Source: Polynucleobacter sp. MWH-CaK5 (lineage in GTDB: Bacteria; Pseudomonadota; Gammaproteobacteria; Burkholderiales; Burkholderiaceae). From it: 64,000 nucleotides of DNA. Made by a program: the position numbers and the translations under genes. Below are positions 50,325 to 59,430 of this stretch, piece by piece (position 1 is the stretch's first letter; every line of letters begins with the position of its first letter). The notes beneath the pieces were generated by a model. The model saw only the letters and a program-made list of their open reading frames with translations, did not search any database and was not told where the DNA came from. The DNA lies in NCBI RefSeq assembly GCF_018687615.1, contig NZ_CP061299.1, forward strand, positions 62,001 through 126,000, given 5' to 3'.

Positions 50325-51119
50325 ATGTCACAAAATCAAACACCTGAAGCAGATAAAGAAGACGGAATCCAAGAAACATTCCTGTCTCATTTATTTGAGC
50401 TGCGTGATCGCTTGATCAAAGCAGTCGGTGCTTTGTTGTTGGTGTTTTTGTGTTTGGTGTATTGGGCGCCGGATATTTTCCATTTGTTCTCTAAGCCTCT
50501 ACTTGATGCATTACCAAGTGGCGGCAAGATGATCGTGACCGATGTCACGGGTTCATTCTTCGTGCCAATGAAAGTCACGATGTTGGTGGCGTTCTTGGGT
50601 GCTTTACCTGTGATCATGTATCAGTTGTGGGCTTTTATTGCTCCGGGTTTGTATAACCACGAGCGTCAATTGATCCTGCCGATTGTGACCAGCAGTTATT
50701 TGTTGTTCATCGCTGGTATGGCATTCGCCTACTTCTTAGTGTTCCCAACTGTGTTTCAGTTCATGGCGCATTACAACGCACCCTTAGGTGCTGATATGGC
50801 GACTGACATTGATAAGTATTTGAGTTTTGCCATGACCACTTTCTTGGCATTTGGTTTGACCTTTGAAGTCCCCGTGGTTGTGGTGGTGTTGGTGAAGTTG
50901 GGCATGGTCAGAATCGCAAAGCTCAAAGAGATCCGCCCTTACGTGATTGTGGGCGCCTTCGTGATTGCCGCAGTTGTGACGCCACCAGATGTGTTGTCAC
51001 AATTATTGTTGGCTGTGCCTCTTTGTATCTTGTATGAGTTGGGTATTTTTGTGGCCAGGTTCTATGAGAAGAAGTTAGATCCTGCCGATGAAGCGGCTGA
51101 AGCGGCTGCAGCCAATTAA
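50325..51119 (+). CDS. tatC: Twin-arginine translocase protein TatC
   Basis: TatC recognises the twin-arginine signal. The 264 residues have six membrane helices and the family motifs FLSHLFELRDRLIKA at the N terminus and YQLWAFIAPGLYNHERQ, plus the conserved Pro-rich RPYVIVGAFVIAAVVTPPD. It ends the his-HIT-tat run; no clear terminator follows, only a 53-base AT-rich gap before the convergent gene. Confidence 0.97.
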   Translation: MSQNQTPEADKEDGIQETFLSHLFELRDRLIKAVGALLLVFLCLVYWAPDIFHLFSKPLLDALPSGGKMIVTDVTGSFFVPMKVTMLVAFLGALPVIMYQLWAFIAPGLYNHERQLILPIVTSSYLLFIAGMAFAYFLVFPTVFQFMAHYNAPLGADMATDIDKYLSFAMTTFLAFGLTFEVPVVVVVLVKLGMVRIAKLKEIRPYVIVGAFVIAAVVTPPDVLSQLLLAVPLCILYELGIFVARFYEKKLDPADEAAEAAAAN

Positions 51120-51172
51120 TTTACGAATTAAATTAGTTAGAAATATAAAAATAAAATAGTTAAAAAACTCAG

Positions 51173-52798
51173 TTATTTAACTTGCACCATTTCCATGAGT
51201 TTTTCTAAGCGATAACGTCGCTGTCTTAAATTACCTTCATCCAAACTATTACTAAGTTCAGCATTTGCAAATGCTTTGCTGGCCATCATCAATGCTTTGC
51301 GTTGCTCTAATGTTTCAATCAATATGAGTCGTGGAGTTGAGCGGGGTAGTTCTGCTCTGATATCTACCACTGCACCATGTTCATGTTGAATGGCTGCAAT
51401 GTTAGCAAGCAACAATTCTGCTTTTGATAAATTTAATTGATTCGCCACAATCACTCGATGACACATGAGAAGTATTTCTCCAGTGAAGCGATGAGAGTTT
51501 TCAATCATTGCTTGAGCAACAGCACTTGCTAGTTGATGCCAATCATTTTTCTTGGGATTGGAATGACTTTCCATGATTTTAGAAAGCAATTCTTGAGCTT
51601 CTGGTACACCTTGCTGTGTGGCATGCCATACCCAATACGAAGCTTGTAGCCCTTCAACTTCTTCTGATAGTTGTGCACGTTTGCGCCAGAGAGCTGCACC
51701 TTTGCGGTATTGAGCTTGTGGATGACCTAGGTCGGCCGCCTTGTCAAAAAATAAATCACTGTCTTCAGCACTGTAGCCAGAGTATTGCGGCATGCGGTTA
51801 ATAAGACCCAGTGCGTACCAAGCTTCGCGTTCGCCGTGATTGGCAGCAAGCTTTAGCCAATAAACCGCACGCTTTAAGCGAGCGTTACCAGAATTTATTT
51901 TTGCTTCAGTGGCTGTCGAAACATTTTTATCGTTACCAATCACTTCATCAACTATTGTGTCTAATTTTGCAAGGCGTAAACCCATGGCGAGTTGCGCTGG
52001 AACGTAGCCAAGCTCAGCAGCAATTTCTAATGCATCAGCATTTTGTAATTGTTGCCATCCTGCCCAGTAAATGGGGAGGTGTTTTTGTTGGTGTTTTTTA
52101 TTGCTAAGTAGGCTCGGTAGATGCATCTTCAATGCGGGCACTAAGCTGGCATCAATACCTTGACTGAAAGAGAAGCCTAAAGAAAGTAAGCTACTTAAAC
52201 CGATGTCATTCGATTGAGTGGCCAATGAGGCGATGATTTTTTTTGAGCGATCAACATCCAATGTGCCTAAGCGACCATCTTGCAAGCATTGAGCGAGTAA
52301 TTTTTTAGCAGAAGCTTGCTCATTGAAAGAAGATAAGTCAGCGAGTTCTTCTAAATAGCGATGAGCGAGCGTGAGAAATGATTCAAGACCACCAGCATCA
52401 CTCCAATTTTTTTCAGACATTTGTGCAAATGCCAAAGCAGTGATGGGTGTTTGAGATATTTGATTTGTTTGAGGTGCAAATTGAGAGATGGCTTGTGCCA
52501 TCAGCCATCTGGCACGGGTGTGCCCTGTGTTGGCGGCCAATAAAAGGCATTTCCAGGCAAAGGGTGCTTGGCTTGAGGAGAGGTTGATCGTGAGTTCAAG
52601 GTGATCAGCCACAAAATTAAATATTTCGTCATTAAATCCGATACTTACGGATGCTTTTTCAAGCCAAAGCAAAGCATTTTGAGAGTTTTTGGGCACTCCA
52701 TCGTCCCCAAGCATATAAATATGGCCTATTTTCTGTTGCGCCAAAGCATCACCAGAGCGGGCTAATTTCATGATTTTCAGGAATTCTCTGCTTGCCAT
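51173..52798 (-). CDS. Sel1/TPR-like repeat protein
   Basis: No specific function recognised. The 541 residues are almost all helical repeats of Sel1-like type: for example, LARSGDALAQQKIGHIYMLGD, LAANHGEREAWYALGLI and AADLGHPQAQYRKGAAL follow the 36-residue A-x-x-G-x-x-x-A-x-x-x-L-G pattern. There is no signal peptide or membrane segment, so it is probably cytoplasmic and mediates protein contacts. It is divergent from the porin gene, with 243 bases between them. Confidence 0.75.
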   Translation of the reverse strand: MASREFLKIMKLARSGDALAQQKIGHIYMLGDDGVPKNSQNALLWLEKASVSIGFNDEIFNFVADHLELTINLSSSQAPFAWKCLLLAANTGHTRARWLMAQAISQFAPQTNQISQTPITALAFAQMSEKNWSDAGGLESFLTLAHRYLEELADLSSFNEQASAKKLLAQCLQDGRLGTLDVDRSKKIIASLATQSNDIGLSSLLSLGFSFSQGIDASLVPALKMHLPSLLSNKKHQQKHLPIYWAGWQQLQNADALEIAAELGYVPAQLAMGLRLAKLDTIVDEVIGNDKNVSTATEAKINSGNARLKRAVYWLKLAANHGEREAWYALGLINRMPQYSGYSAEDSDLFFDKAADLGHPQAQYRKGAALWRKRAQLSEEVEGLQASYWVWHATQQGVPEAQELLSKIMESHSNPKKNDWHQLASAVAQAMIENSHRFTGEILLMCHRVIVANQLNLSKAELLLANIAAIQHEHGAVVDIRAELPRSTPRLILIETLEQRKALMMASKAFANAELSNSLDEGNLRQRRYRLEKLMEMVQVK

Positions 52799-52819
52799 GT
52801 GACAAAAATACCTTTTTTA

Positions 52820-53010
52820 TTAGGGTTAATATGTATTTAACACCTAATTTCTCTTGAAATACAGTGATTTAAAAATGATTTGTTGCGTAGATGCAACACT
52901 ATGTGAATTTGTTCCAAAAATCGACAGAGAAACACCCCCGCAGCCCCGCAACTACACAATAAGAGCCAATGACCTGTTGCAGTATGGCTAGGTCCCTAGA
53001 TTAACTAGGT
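52820..53010. promoter_or_regulatory. Dyad-rich region between the Sel1 gene and the porin
   Basis: The 243-base gap holds an imperfect dyad (TTAGGGTTAA at 52820-52829 and TTTAACACCTAA at 52836-52847), a perfect 18-bp dyad TGTTGCGTAGATGCAACA (52881-52898) and a CTAGG cluster: direct repeats CTAGGT at 52988 and 53005 with CCTAG between. The last group may form 5'-leader structure. GGAG at 53030-53033 is the porin ribosome binding site. No confident promoter hexamers were assigned. Confidence 0.45.
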
Positions 53011-53041
53011 ACGTTTATTTCACATTTTTGGAGATTTACGA

Positions 53042-54109
53042 ATGAAAAAATTATTAATCGCTTCTGCAGCATTAGCAATGGTTGCTGGTACAGTGCAAGC
53101 CCAATCATCAGTAACTATTTCTGGTCGTATCGATCAGTCTGTTGCTTCTCATGATGCTGGTGTTGCAAATCAAGGTAATCTTGGTAAAGTTAACTCAAAC
53201 ACATACGCTACAAGCCGTATTACTTTTGCTGGCGTTGAAGATTTAGGCGGTGGTATGAAAGCTGGTTTCTTCTTGGAAACTGGTTTGTCTCCTGATGCTG
53301 GCACAGCAGGTAGCACATCTACAACAGGTCAATTCTTCAGCCGTGAATCAAACATGTACGTAAGCGGTGGTTTCGGTGAAATTCGTGTTGGTAAGATCAC
53401 AACAGACGCAACTGATTCTGACGTATTTGTTAACGCAACAGCTTCTCACGTTGCTGGTATGAACCAAGCGTTGGTTGGTAAGCGTATTGGTGGTGTTGCT
53501 GGTGCAGCTGCAACTGGTATCGACTCTTTGGGCGACAACTCTGACAACACAGTGGCTTACAAGCTACCGACATTCTCTGGCGCAACAGTACAGTTGTTCC
53601 GTGCTGCTGGTGAAAACGCAGGTGGCTACGACACAGGTTCAGCTAACGGTGCTTCAGTACGTTACGTTAACGGTAAGTTGAAAGCTACTGCAGCTCAAAT
53701 CAACAAAAAGATCTCTACTGGTAAATCACAAGACCAAACTTCATATGGTTTGAGCTATGACTTCGGTATGGTTCGCGTTGGTGCAATTCAAGTTGTTTCT
53801 GATTACACAGAAACAACTGCTAACGACAAAGCTAAAGCAACTGTATTCAGCGCAGCTGTGCCAGTTAACGCTAAGGTAACTTTGGTTGGCGCATACCACA
53901 CAGCTAAGAACGATTTAGGTTCAGCTTATGATGGTAAAGCTACAGTAGTTGGTGCAACTTATGACTTCAGCAAGCGTACAGCTGCTTACGTAACATATGC
54001 AGCATCTAAGAACGAAGCATCTGGTAACTACTCTGTTACAGGTATGACAGGTACAACTGCTGGTGCGGATGAGAAGTTGACATCTGTTGGTATCAAGCAC
54101 TTCTTCTAA
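53042..54109 (+). CDS. Gram-negative outer-membrane porin
   Basis: A trimeric general-diffusion porin of the betaproteobacterial (OmpC/Omp38-like) family. The 355 residues have a signal peptide (1-20, ending VQA), the mature start QSSVTISGRIDQSVASHD, the pattern of amphipathic beta strands with GGMKAGFFLETGLSPD and GGFGEIRVGKITTDA, and the C-terminal Phe (GIKHFF) needed for outer-membrane assembly. Codon use is strongly biased, suggesting high expression. It stands alone with its own terminator. Confidence 0.94.
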   Translation: MKKLLIASAALAMVAGTVQAQSSVTISGRIDQSVASHDAGVANQGNLGKVNSNTYATSRITFAGVEDLGGGMKAGFFLETGLSPDAGTAGSTSTTGQFFSRESNMYVSGGFGEIRVGKITTDATDSDVFVNATASHVAGMNQALVGKRIGGVAGAAATGIDSLGDNSDNTVAYKLPTFSGATVQLFRAAGENAGGYDTGSANGASVRYVNGKLKATAAQINKKISTGKSQDQTSYGLSYDFGMVRVGAIQVVSDYTETTANDKAKATVFSAAVPVNAKVTLVGAYHTAKNDLGSAYDGKATVVGATYDFSKRTAAYVTYAASKNEASGNYSVTGMTGTTAGADEKLTSVGIKHFF

Positions 54110-54148
54110 TCTAATGCTGGCCTAGCCAGTTTTAGTTAGATGAAATTG

Positions 54149-54180
54149 AACCCACTCTTCGGAGTGGGTTTTTATTTTTT
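54149..54180 (+). terminator. Intrinsic terminator of the porin gene
   Basis: AACCCACTC (54149-54157) pairs with GAGTGGGTT (54162-54170) around a stable TTCG tetraloop, followed by TTTATTTTTT. A smaller hairpin CTGGC-CTA-GCCAG precedes it at about 54117-54129. Confidence 0.93.
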
Positions 54181-54220
54181 CAACTCTAGATCTTTAGTCA
54201 TTCTTGTTTAGAATATCCCA

Positions 54221-55153
54221 ATGGGTATCTTAGACACTTCCAACATGGTTTTAATTAGCGAGGTAGGCCCACGTGATGGCTTGCAATCGATTAAGAGCAT
54301 CATGTCAACCGAAAGCAAGCGACTTTGGTTAAATGCCTTGTATGAAGCCGGACTCAAAGAAATAGAAGTTTGCTCATTTGTACCCGCTAGCTTATTGCCT
54401 CAAATGGCAGATGCTCCAGAAATTGCCAGTTATGCAAAGTCATTGAAAAAAGGAATGGTCCTTGCATTGGCTCCGAATTTGAAGGGGGCTCAATTAGCAA
54501 TCCAATCAGGAGTTGATAAAGTCACGATTCCTGTTTCAGCAAGTGAAGCTCACTCACTGGCTAATGTCAAAAAAACACGCCAAGAAATGATTTCTGAAGT
54601 TAAGAAAATCATTGAGTATAAAAATCAAACCTCTCCCAATGTACTGATAGAAGTGGGTATTTCAACTGCATTTGGTTGCACCCTGCAGGGGTCTGTCAGT
54701 GAATCAGACGTTATATCTATGTCTTATGAGCTGGCGAATATGGGTGTAGATGAAGTGGGTTTGTCTGATACTGCTGGCTATGCCAACCCTGCACAAGTAA
54801 AACGATTATTTAAACAGTTGAGACAAGAAGTTAATGAAAAAGCTGGGGCTGCTCATATGCATAACACTCGGGGCTTGGGTCTTGCAAATTGCTTAGCGGC
54901 ATTTGAGGAAGGGGTCAGAACATTTGATTCCTCACAAGGTGGACTTGGGGGATGTCCCTATGCTCCAGGCGCATCAGGCAATGTGGTGACAGAGGATTTG
55001 GTATTTATGTTTGAGGCGATGGGAGTTATGACTGGCATCAATTTTGAGCAGCTATTAAAGGCTAGAGAGATTCTTCAGGCGGCATTACCCAATGAAACAA
55101 TTTATGGAATGACTCCACAAGCAGGTTTGCCTAAAGGCTCATCCTTGAAATGA
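54221..55153 (+). CDS. Hydroxymethylglutaryl-CoA lyase family protein
   Basis: HMG-CoA lyases cleave HMG-CoA (or related acyl-CoA such as citramalyl-like esters) to acetyl-CoA and a keto acid. The 310 residues form the DRE-TIM barrel with EVGPRDGLQ at the N terminus (catalytic Arg-Asp), SFVPASLLPQMADAPE, the metal-binding HMHNTRGLGLAN (HNT rather than the HDT of the human enzyme) and the catalytic-Cys loop GGLGGCPYAPGASGN. The start follows a promoter-length gap after the porin terminator. It overlaps the CoA-transferase by 4 bases. Confidence 0.9.
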   Translation: MGILDTSNMVLISEVGPRDGLQSIKSIMSTESKRLWLNALYEAGLKEIEVCSFVPASLLPQMADAPEIASYAKSLKKGMVLALAPNLKGAQLAIQSGVDKVTIPVSASEAHSLANVKKTRQEMISEVKKIIEYKNQTSPNVLIEVGISTAFGCTLQGSVSESDVISMSYELANMGVDEVGLSDTAGYANPAQVKRLFKQLRQEVNEKAGAAHMHNTRGLGLANCLAAFEEGVRTFDSSQGGLGGCPYAPGASGNVVTEDLVFMFEAMGVMTGINFEQLLKAREILQAALPNETIYGMTPQAGLPKGSSLK

Positions 55154-56343
55154 AGAAAAAATCTTTGCCTTATGAAGGGGTTCGAGTCATTGAATTTAGT
55201 CACATGGTGATGGGGCCAAGTTGCGGAATGGTTCTTGCTGACCTTGGTGCAGAAGTGATCAAAGTTGAGCCAATTGAAGGAGACAGGACGCGCGATCTCT
55301 TGGGGTCTGGCGCTGGCTTTTTTTCAATGTTTAATCGCAATAAGAAAAGTATTGCAGTGAATTTAAAGTCAGATGAAGGTCGAACTTTCGTCGAAAAATT
55401 AGTTGCCGGCGCAGATATTGTCAGCGAAAACTTTCGTTCGGGTGTGATGGCTCAATATGGCTTTGACTATGCCACGCTCTCAAAGAAATATCCCAAAATC
55501 ATCTACGTCTCTCACAAGGGATTTCTGCCTGGACCTTACGATCACCGCACAGCTTTAGATGAGGTTGTACAAATGATGGGAGGATTGGCTTATATGACTG
55601 GCCCTGAAGGGCAACCTCTGCGAGCCGGCAGTTCAGTCAATGACATCATGGGTGGCATTTTTGGCGCCATTGGAGTCATGGCAGCTTTAAGAACCCGTGA
55701 ACATACGGGGATAGGTCAGGAGGTTCAATCTGCCTTATTTGAAAATAATGTGCTTTTGGTTGGTCAACACATGATGCAATATGCAAGCACAGGCGTACCA
55801 GCATCTCCCATGCCAAGTCGTGTTTCAGCTTGGGGTATTTATGATGTTTTTAAAGTCAAAGACGAAGAACAAATATTTTTAGCAGTGGTTTCAGATGGTC
55901 AATGGGAAACGTTCTGTGATGCTTTTAAATTAGAGCAACTAAAGTTGGACGAACGATTAAAAACAAATAACTTAAGAGTTGAAAATCGGACTTTATTGCT
56001 GCCAATCTTAAGAGAAATGTTTTTGACCATGGATATCAAGCATGTCGCAGAAATTTTTGAGAAAAACGGGTTGCCTTATGCGCCAATCACAAAACCACAA
56101 GAACTGTTTAATGACCCTCATTTAGCGGCAACGAATGGTCTAGGTGAATTGGTGATGTCATCTGGCCCACGAGCCGGTAAAAAAACCAAAACACCGCTTT
56201 TGCCAATTACTATAGGCGGAAATCGTTTACCCATTAGGTTAAGCCCCCCGCAATTGGGAGAGCATACGCAACAGTTGATGCAAGAGCTTGGTTATTCAGA
56301 GGAAGCATTTCAGGACTTTATTGACAAGAAAATTATCAAATAA
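55150..56343 (+). CDS. Class III CoA-transferase (CaiB/BaiF family)
   Basis: These enzymes move CoA between carboxylic acids, often from succinyl-CoA. The 397 residues have the family start YEGVRVIEFSHMVMGPSCGMVLADLGAEVIKVEP-type region, the likely catalytic Asp165 in SSVNDIMGG, and GQEVQSALFENN. The substrate cannot be read from sequence. Coupled to the HMG-CoA lyase-like gene, it likely activates the acid that the lyase then cleaves. Its stop is one base from the convergent tctA stop. Confidence 0.9.
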   Translation: MKKKSLPYEGVRVIEFSHMVMGPSCGMVLADLGAEVIKVEPIEGDRTRDLLGSGAGFFSMFNRNKKSIAVNLKSDEGRTFVEKLVAGADIVSENFRSGVMAQYGFDYATLSKKYPKIIYVSHKGFLPGPYDHRTALDEVVQMMGGLAYMTGPEGQPLRAGSSVNDIMGGIFGAIGVMAALRTREHTGIGQEVQSALFENNVLLVGQHMMQYASTGVPASPMPSRVSAWGIYDVFKVKDEEQIFLAVVSDGQWETFCDAFKLEQLKLDERLKTNNLRVENRTLLLPILREMFLTMDIKHVAEIFEKNGLPYAPITKPQELFNDPHLAATNGLGELVMSSGPRAGKKTKTPLLPITIGGNRLPIRLSPPQLGEHTQQLMQELGYSEEAFQDFIDKKIIK

Positions 56344-56344
56344 A

Positions 56345-57853
56345 TTACCGAATTGCGATACCAACTCTTTTAATCTTAGCTAGCTTAATCAGCGGCGGAA
56401 TGACCAATAAGGCAATTGCAATCAACATGATTGATCCGGAAATTGGCCGTGTAAAAAATGTACTCCACTGACCTTGACTAATTGTCATTGCTTGACGCAT
56501 TGATTGTTCAGCCATCGGGCCAAGAATCAAACCAATAATCATGGGTGCTGCAGGAAAATCAAAGCGACGCATCACGAAACCCAGCAACCCAAAAAAGAAT
56601 AAAAGTGCTACGTCAAATGATGAATTACTAGATCCATAAACACCTGCGGCAGAAATAACAATGATGCCGGCATATAGCCATGGTGGAGGAATTTTAAGTA
56701 ATTTGACCCATAGTCCAACTAAAGGAAGATTAAGAATCAATAAAATAACGTTACCGATATAAAGACTTGCAATCAAAGTCCAAACCAAACCACTTTGTTG
56801 TGTGAATAACTGTGGGCCAACTTGTATGCCATATGATTCAAATGCTGACAAGATAATGGCGGCAGTTGCAGAAGTTGGAATGCCCAGAGTTAATAAAGGC
56901 ATCAAGACACCGGCAGCGGATGCATTGTTAGCAGCCTCTGGTCCAGCCACCCCTTCAATGGCACCATGACCAAACTCTTCAGGATTTTTTGAGAGTTTCT
57001 TTTCTGTGTAATAAGAAAGTAATGTCGGCAATTCTGCTCCGCCAGCAGGCATTGCACCTACCGGGAAACCAAAAAAAGCTCCCCTGATCCAAGGCTTCCA
57101 AGAGCGCTTCCAATCCTCTTTGCTTAGCCACAAACTTCCAGAAACTTTTAATACTTCAGAATTCTTATTTTCTTTTCCTTGCCAGGCCAGATATAAAGCC
57201 TCTCCCACAGCAAAAAGTCCAACAGCCGCAATGGTTACTTCAATGCCATCTAAAAGCTCGGGTTGACCAAATGTGAAACGGGCTTGACCTGTTTGCAAAT
57301 CAATCCCCACTAAACCAAACAAAAGACCGGCAAATAAACTGATAAGGCCTCGCAGAGCAGAGTTACCCAATACTGCAGATACCATAATTAAAGCGAGTAC
57401 CATTAAGCTAAAGTACTCAGCAGGTCCAAAAGCCAAAGCTAGATCAACCACCATTGGTGCAAAAAAGGTGAGTGCAATGGTGCCAATTGTCCCTGCAATA
57501 AAGCTACCAATCGCAGCTGTAGCTAAAGCAGGTCCTGCACGGCCTTTTCTAGCCATTTTGTTACCTTCTAAAGAAGTAACAATCGTTGCAGATTCGCCTG
57601 GAGTATTTAACAAAATCGAGGTTGTTGAGCCACCGTACATTGCCCCGTAGTAAATACCAGCAAATAATACAAACATGGCAGTTGCTGGAACCTTAAAGGT
57701 CAGCGGTAAAAGTAGCGCAATTGTTAATGCTGGCCCAATTCCTGGGAGAACTCCAATAAGGGTTCCAACCAGACAGCCAATAAATCCATACATTAATGTT
57801 AAAGGTTGCAATGCAACTGCAAAACCTTGCATCAAAGAATCAAATGAACCCAT
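56345..57853 (-). CDS. tctA: Tripartite tricarboxylate transporter large membrane subunit TctA
   Basis: TctA is the large permease of TTT carriers for citrate-like di- and tricarboxylates. The 502 residues have about twelve membrane helices and the family motifs GCLVGTLIGVLPGIGPALTIALLLP, YGGSTTSILLNTPGESATIVT and EGVAGPEAANNASAAGVLMPLLTLGIP. The minus-strand operon order is tctC-tctB-tctA. Confidence 0.96.
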   Translation of the reverse strand: MGSFDSLMQGFAVALQPLTLMYGFIGCLVGTLIGVLPGIGPALTIALLLPLTFKVPATAMFVLFAGIYYGAMYGGSTTSILLNTPGESATIVTSLEGNKMARKGRAGPALATAAIGSFIAGTIGTIALTFFAPMVVDLALAFGPAEYFSLMVLALIMVSAVLGNSALRGLISLFAGLLFGLVGIDLQTGQARFTFGQPELLDGIEVTIAAVGLFAVGEALYLAWQGKENKNSEVLKVSGSLWLSKEDWKRSWKPWIRGAFFGFPVGAMPAGGAELPTLLSYYTEKKLSKNPEEFGHGAIEGVAGPEAANNASAAGVLMPLLTLGIPTSATAAIILSAFESYGIQVGPQLFTQQSGLVWTLIASLYIGNVILLILNLPLVGLWVKLLKIPPPWLYAGIIVISAAGVYGSSNSSFDVALLFFFGLLGFVMRRFDFPAAPMIIGLILGPMAEQSMRQAMTISQGQWSTFFTRPISGSIMLIAIALLVIPPLIKLAKIKRVGIAIR

Positions 57854-57863
57854 AATTTTTTAC

Positions 57864-58328
57864 TTAAAAAGGTAAGCGAATAAGAGGTCCTAAATCAACC
57901 CCAAGTAAAGCTGAGAAAAGCCCCCAGAAGGCGAGAGAAATAGAAGAACAAATAGCAAAAGTTTTTATATTCAGCGGTGCATCAAATGATTTCGCTATGC
58001 CAACCCCACAAACTGTGGCCGGAATTAAAAAACCTAAAGGTTTTATTAAAAGAATAAAAATCATGCCAGCTATCAAAAAATAAAAAACTCTTTGATTGCC
58101 ACCTTCAATAGGCACGCCATCATCACTTTCGATGCAATCTGGATTTTTATTTTTCATGGACAGTATTAAGTAGATTATTCCTAATACAGTCAAAGCAGCA
58201 ATGACTACTGAGGGGGCCAAGATTGGCCCTACCTCAGAGTACATTGTTGACTCAGGAATGATTGTTGTTTGCCAAATGCCGATTGCACATAAGGCTAACA
58301 ATAAACCGGAGACAATTTTACTGTTCAT
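57864..58328 (-). CDS. tctB: Tripartite tricarboxylate transporter small membrane subunit TctB
   Basis: TctB is the small, poorly conserved permease of TTT carriers. The 154 residues have four membrane helices (about 5-20, 33-53, 83-106 and 120-140), the TctB pattern with a charged loop between the second and third. It overlaps tctC by 4 bases and precedes tctA by 10 bases. Confidence 0.85.
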   Translation of the reverse strand: MNSKIVSGLLLALCAIGIWQTTIIPESTMYSEVGPILAPSVVIAALTVLGIIYLILSMKNKNPDCIESDDGVPIEGGNQRVFYFLIAGMIFILLIKPLGFLIPATVCGVGIAKSFDAPLNIKTFAICSSISLAFWGLFSALLGVDLGPLIRLPF

Positions 58329-59305
58329 GCTAGACCAAGATCTTTCAAAACAGCTTCAGTGTCAGCAATGCTTTGTTTGATTTGCTCATCAAACGCTGCA
58401 CCAGCTGTAAACACATCAGTCCACTTTCTCTTGCTCAAAGTTTCTTTCCAGCCTTTTGAATCATGAATCTTCGTCACTAGGTCAACCAGAGCAGCTTTTT
58501 GTTGAGCATTAATGCCTGGTGCAGCAAAAACACCACGCCAGTTGGCAGCAGTGACATTCACACCCAATTCTTTGAGGGTGGGAACATCAATGCCTGGGAT
58601 GCGTTTATTGCCAGATACCGCAATGGCGCGCATGCGACCTGCTTTAATTTGCTCTTCAAACTCTGAATAACCTGAAATACCTGCAGTCACTTGTCCGCCC
58701 AAGATTGCAGCATTAGCTGGGCCGCCGCCTGCAAATGCTACATAGGCAGCATCTCTTGGATTTTTGCCCAAAGCTTTAATGATTAGACCCAATAATTGAT
58801 GATCCGTACCACCAGCACTACCGCCGGCAACAGAAACAGCTTTCGGATTTGCTTTGAATGCGGCTTCTAAATCTTTCCAGTTTTTAATTTTTCCATCAGC
58901 TGGTACGGCAATAACACCAGCTTCTTCTGTTAATTTTGCAATTGGAGTAACGTCTTTCATGGTCACTGGGCTCTTATTTGTGATGGCTGCGCCAACCATG
59001 ACTGAGCCACCAATCATCAATGAATTACCTTGACCTTTGCGTTGATTAACGAAGCGTGGCAATCCGACCATGCCGCCAGCACCACCAACGTTTTCAAATT
59101 GAAATGCCCCAACAAGACCAGCTTCTTTGGCAGCAACTTCAATTGCTCGACCAGTACCATCCCAACCACCACCAGGCGCTGCAGGGATGAACATATTAAT
59201 TGAGTCAAAAAGAGGTTTTGCTTGAGCAAACACATTAAATGGCAACAAACTGCTAGCACCCAAAGCAGTGCTATATGATAGAAAATCTCTACGTGATAGT
59301 TTCAT
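58325..59305 (-). CDS. tctC: Tripartite transporter substrate-binding protein (Bug/TctC), Tat-type signal
   Basis: The periplasmic receptor that brings carboxylates to TctAB. The 326 residues start with a twin-arginine-like signal SRRDFLS (residues 4-10), a hydrophobic stretch and an AQA cleavage site near 28-29, then the Bug fold: IPAAPGGGWDGTGR, GSAGGTDHQLLGLIIKALG and FAGGGPANAAILGGQVTAG. The GGGWDGTGR form, in place of the usual GGxxDxxAR, is a mild variant. Cotranscribed with tctBA. GGAG precedes its ATG. Confidence 0.94.
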   Translation of the reverse strand: MKLSRRDFLSYSTALGASSLLPFNVFAQAKPLFDSINMFIPAAPGGGWDGTGRAIEVAAKEAGLVGAFQFENVGGAGGMVGLPRFVNQRKGQGNSLMIGGSVMVGAAITNKSPVTMKDVTPIAKLTEEAGVIAVPADGKIKNWKDLEAAFKANPKAVSVAGGSAGGTDHQLLGLIIKALGKNPRDAAYVAFAGGGPANAAILGGQVTAGISGYSEFEEQIKAGRMRAIAVSGNKRIPGIDVPTLKELGVNVTAANWRGVFAAPGINAQQKAALVDLVTKIHDSKGWKETLSKRKWTDVFTAGAAFDEQIKQSIADTEAVLKDLGLA

Positions 59306-59391
59306 CTTTTACTCCAACAGATATATAAGTGGTTAAATTGCAAAATAACTAACGCCATATAGCTATGACAATCAAATCATCACCCAAGCCA

Positions 59392-59409
59392 CTGTCAATT
59401 AGCTGTCAA
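59392..59409. promoter_or_regulatory. Direct repeats CTGTCAA, likely response-regulator site
   Basis: CTGTCAA occurs at 59392-59398 and 59403-59409, 11 bases apart, the tandem geometry bound by dimers of OmpR-family regulators. It lies between tctC and the response regulator gene, 21-38 bases before the latter's ATG. A reversed half-motif (TGACA) is at 59376-59380. Confidence 0.55.
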
Positions 59410-59430
59410 AATGACTAAGGTTTTACCCTA

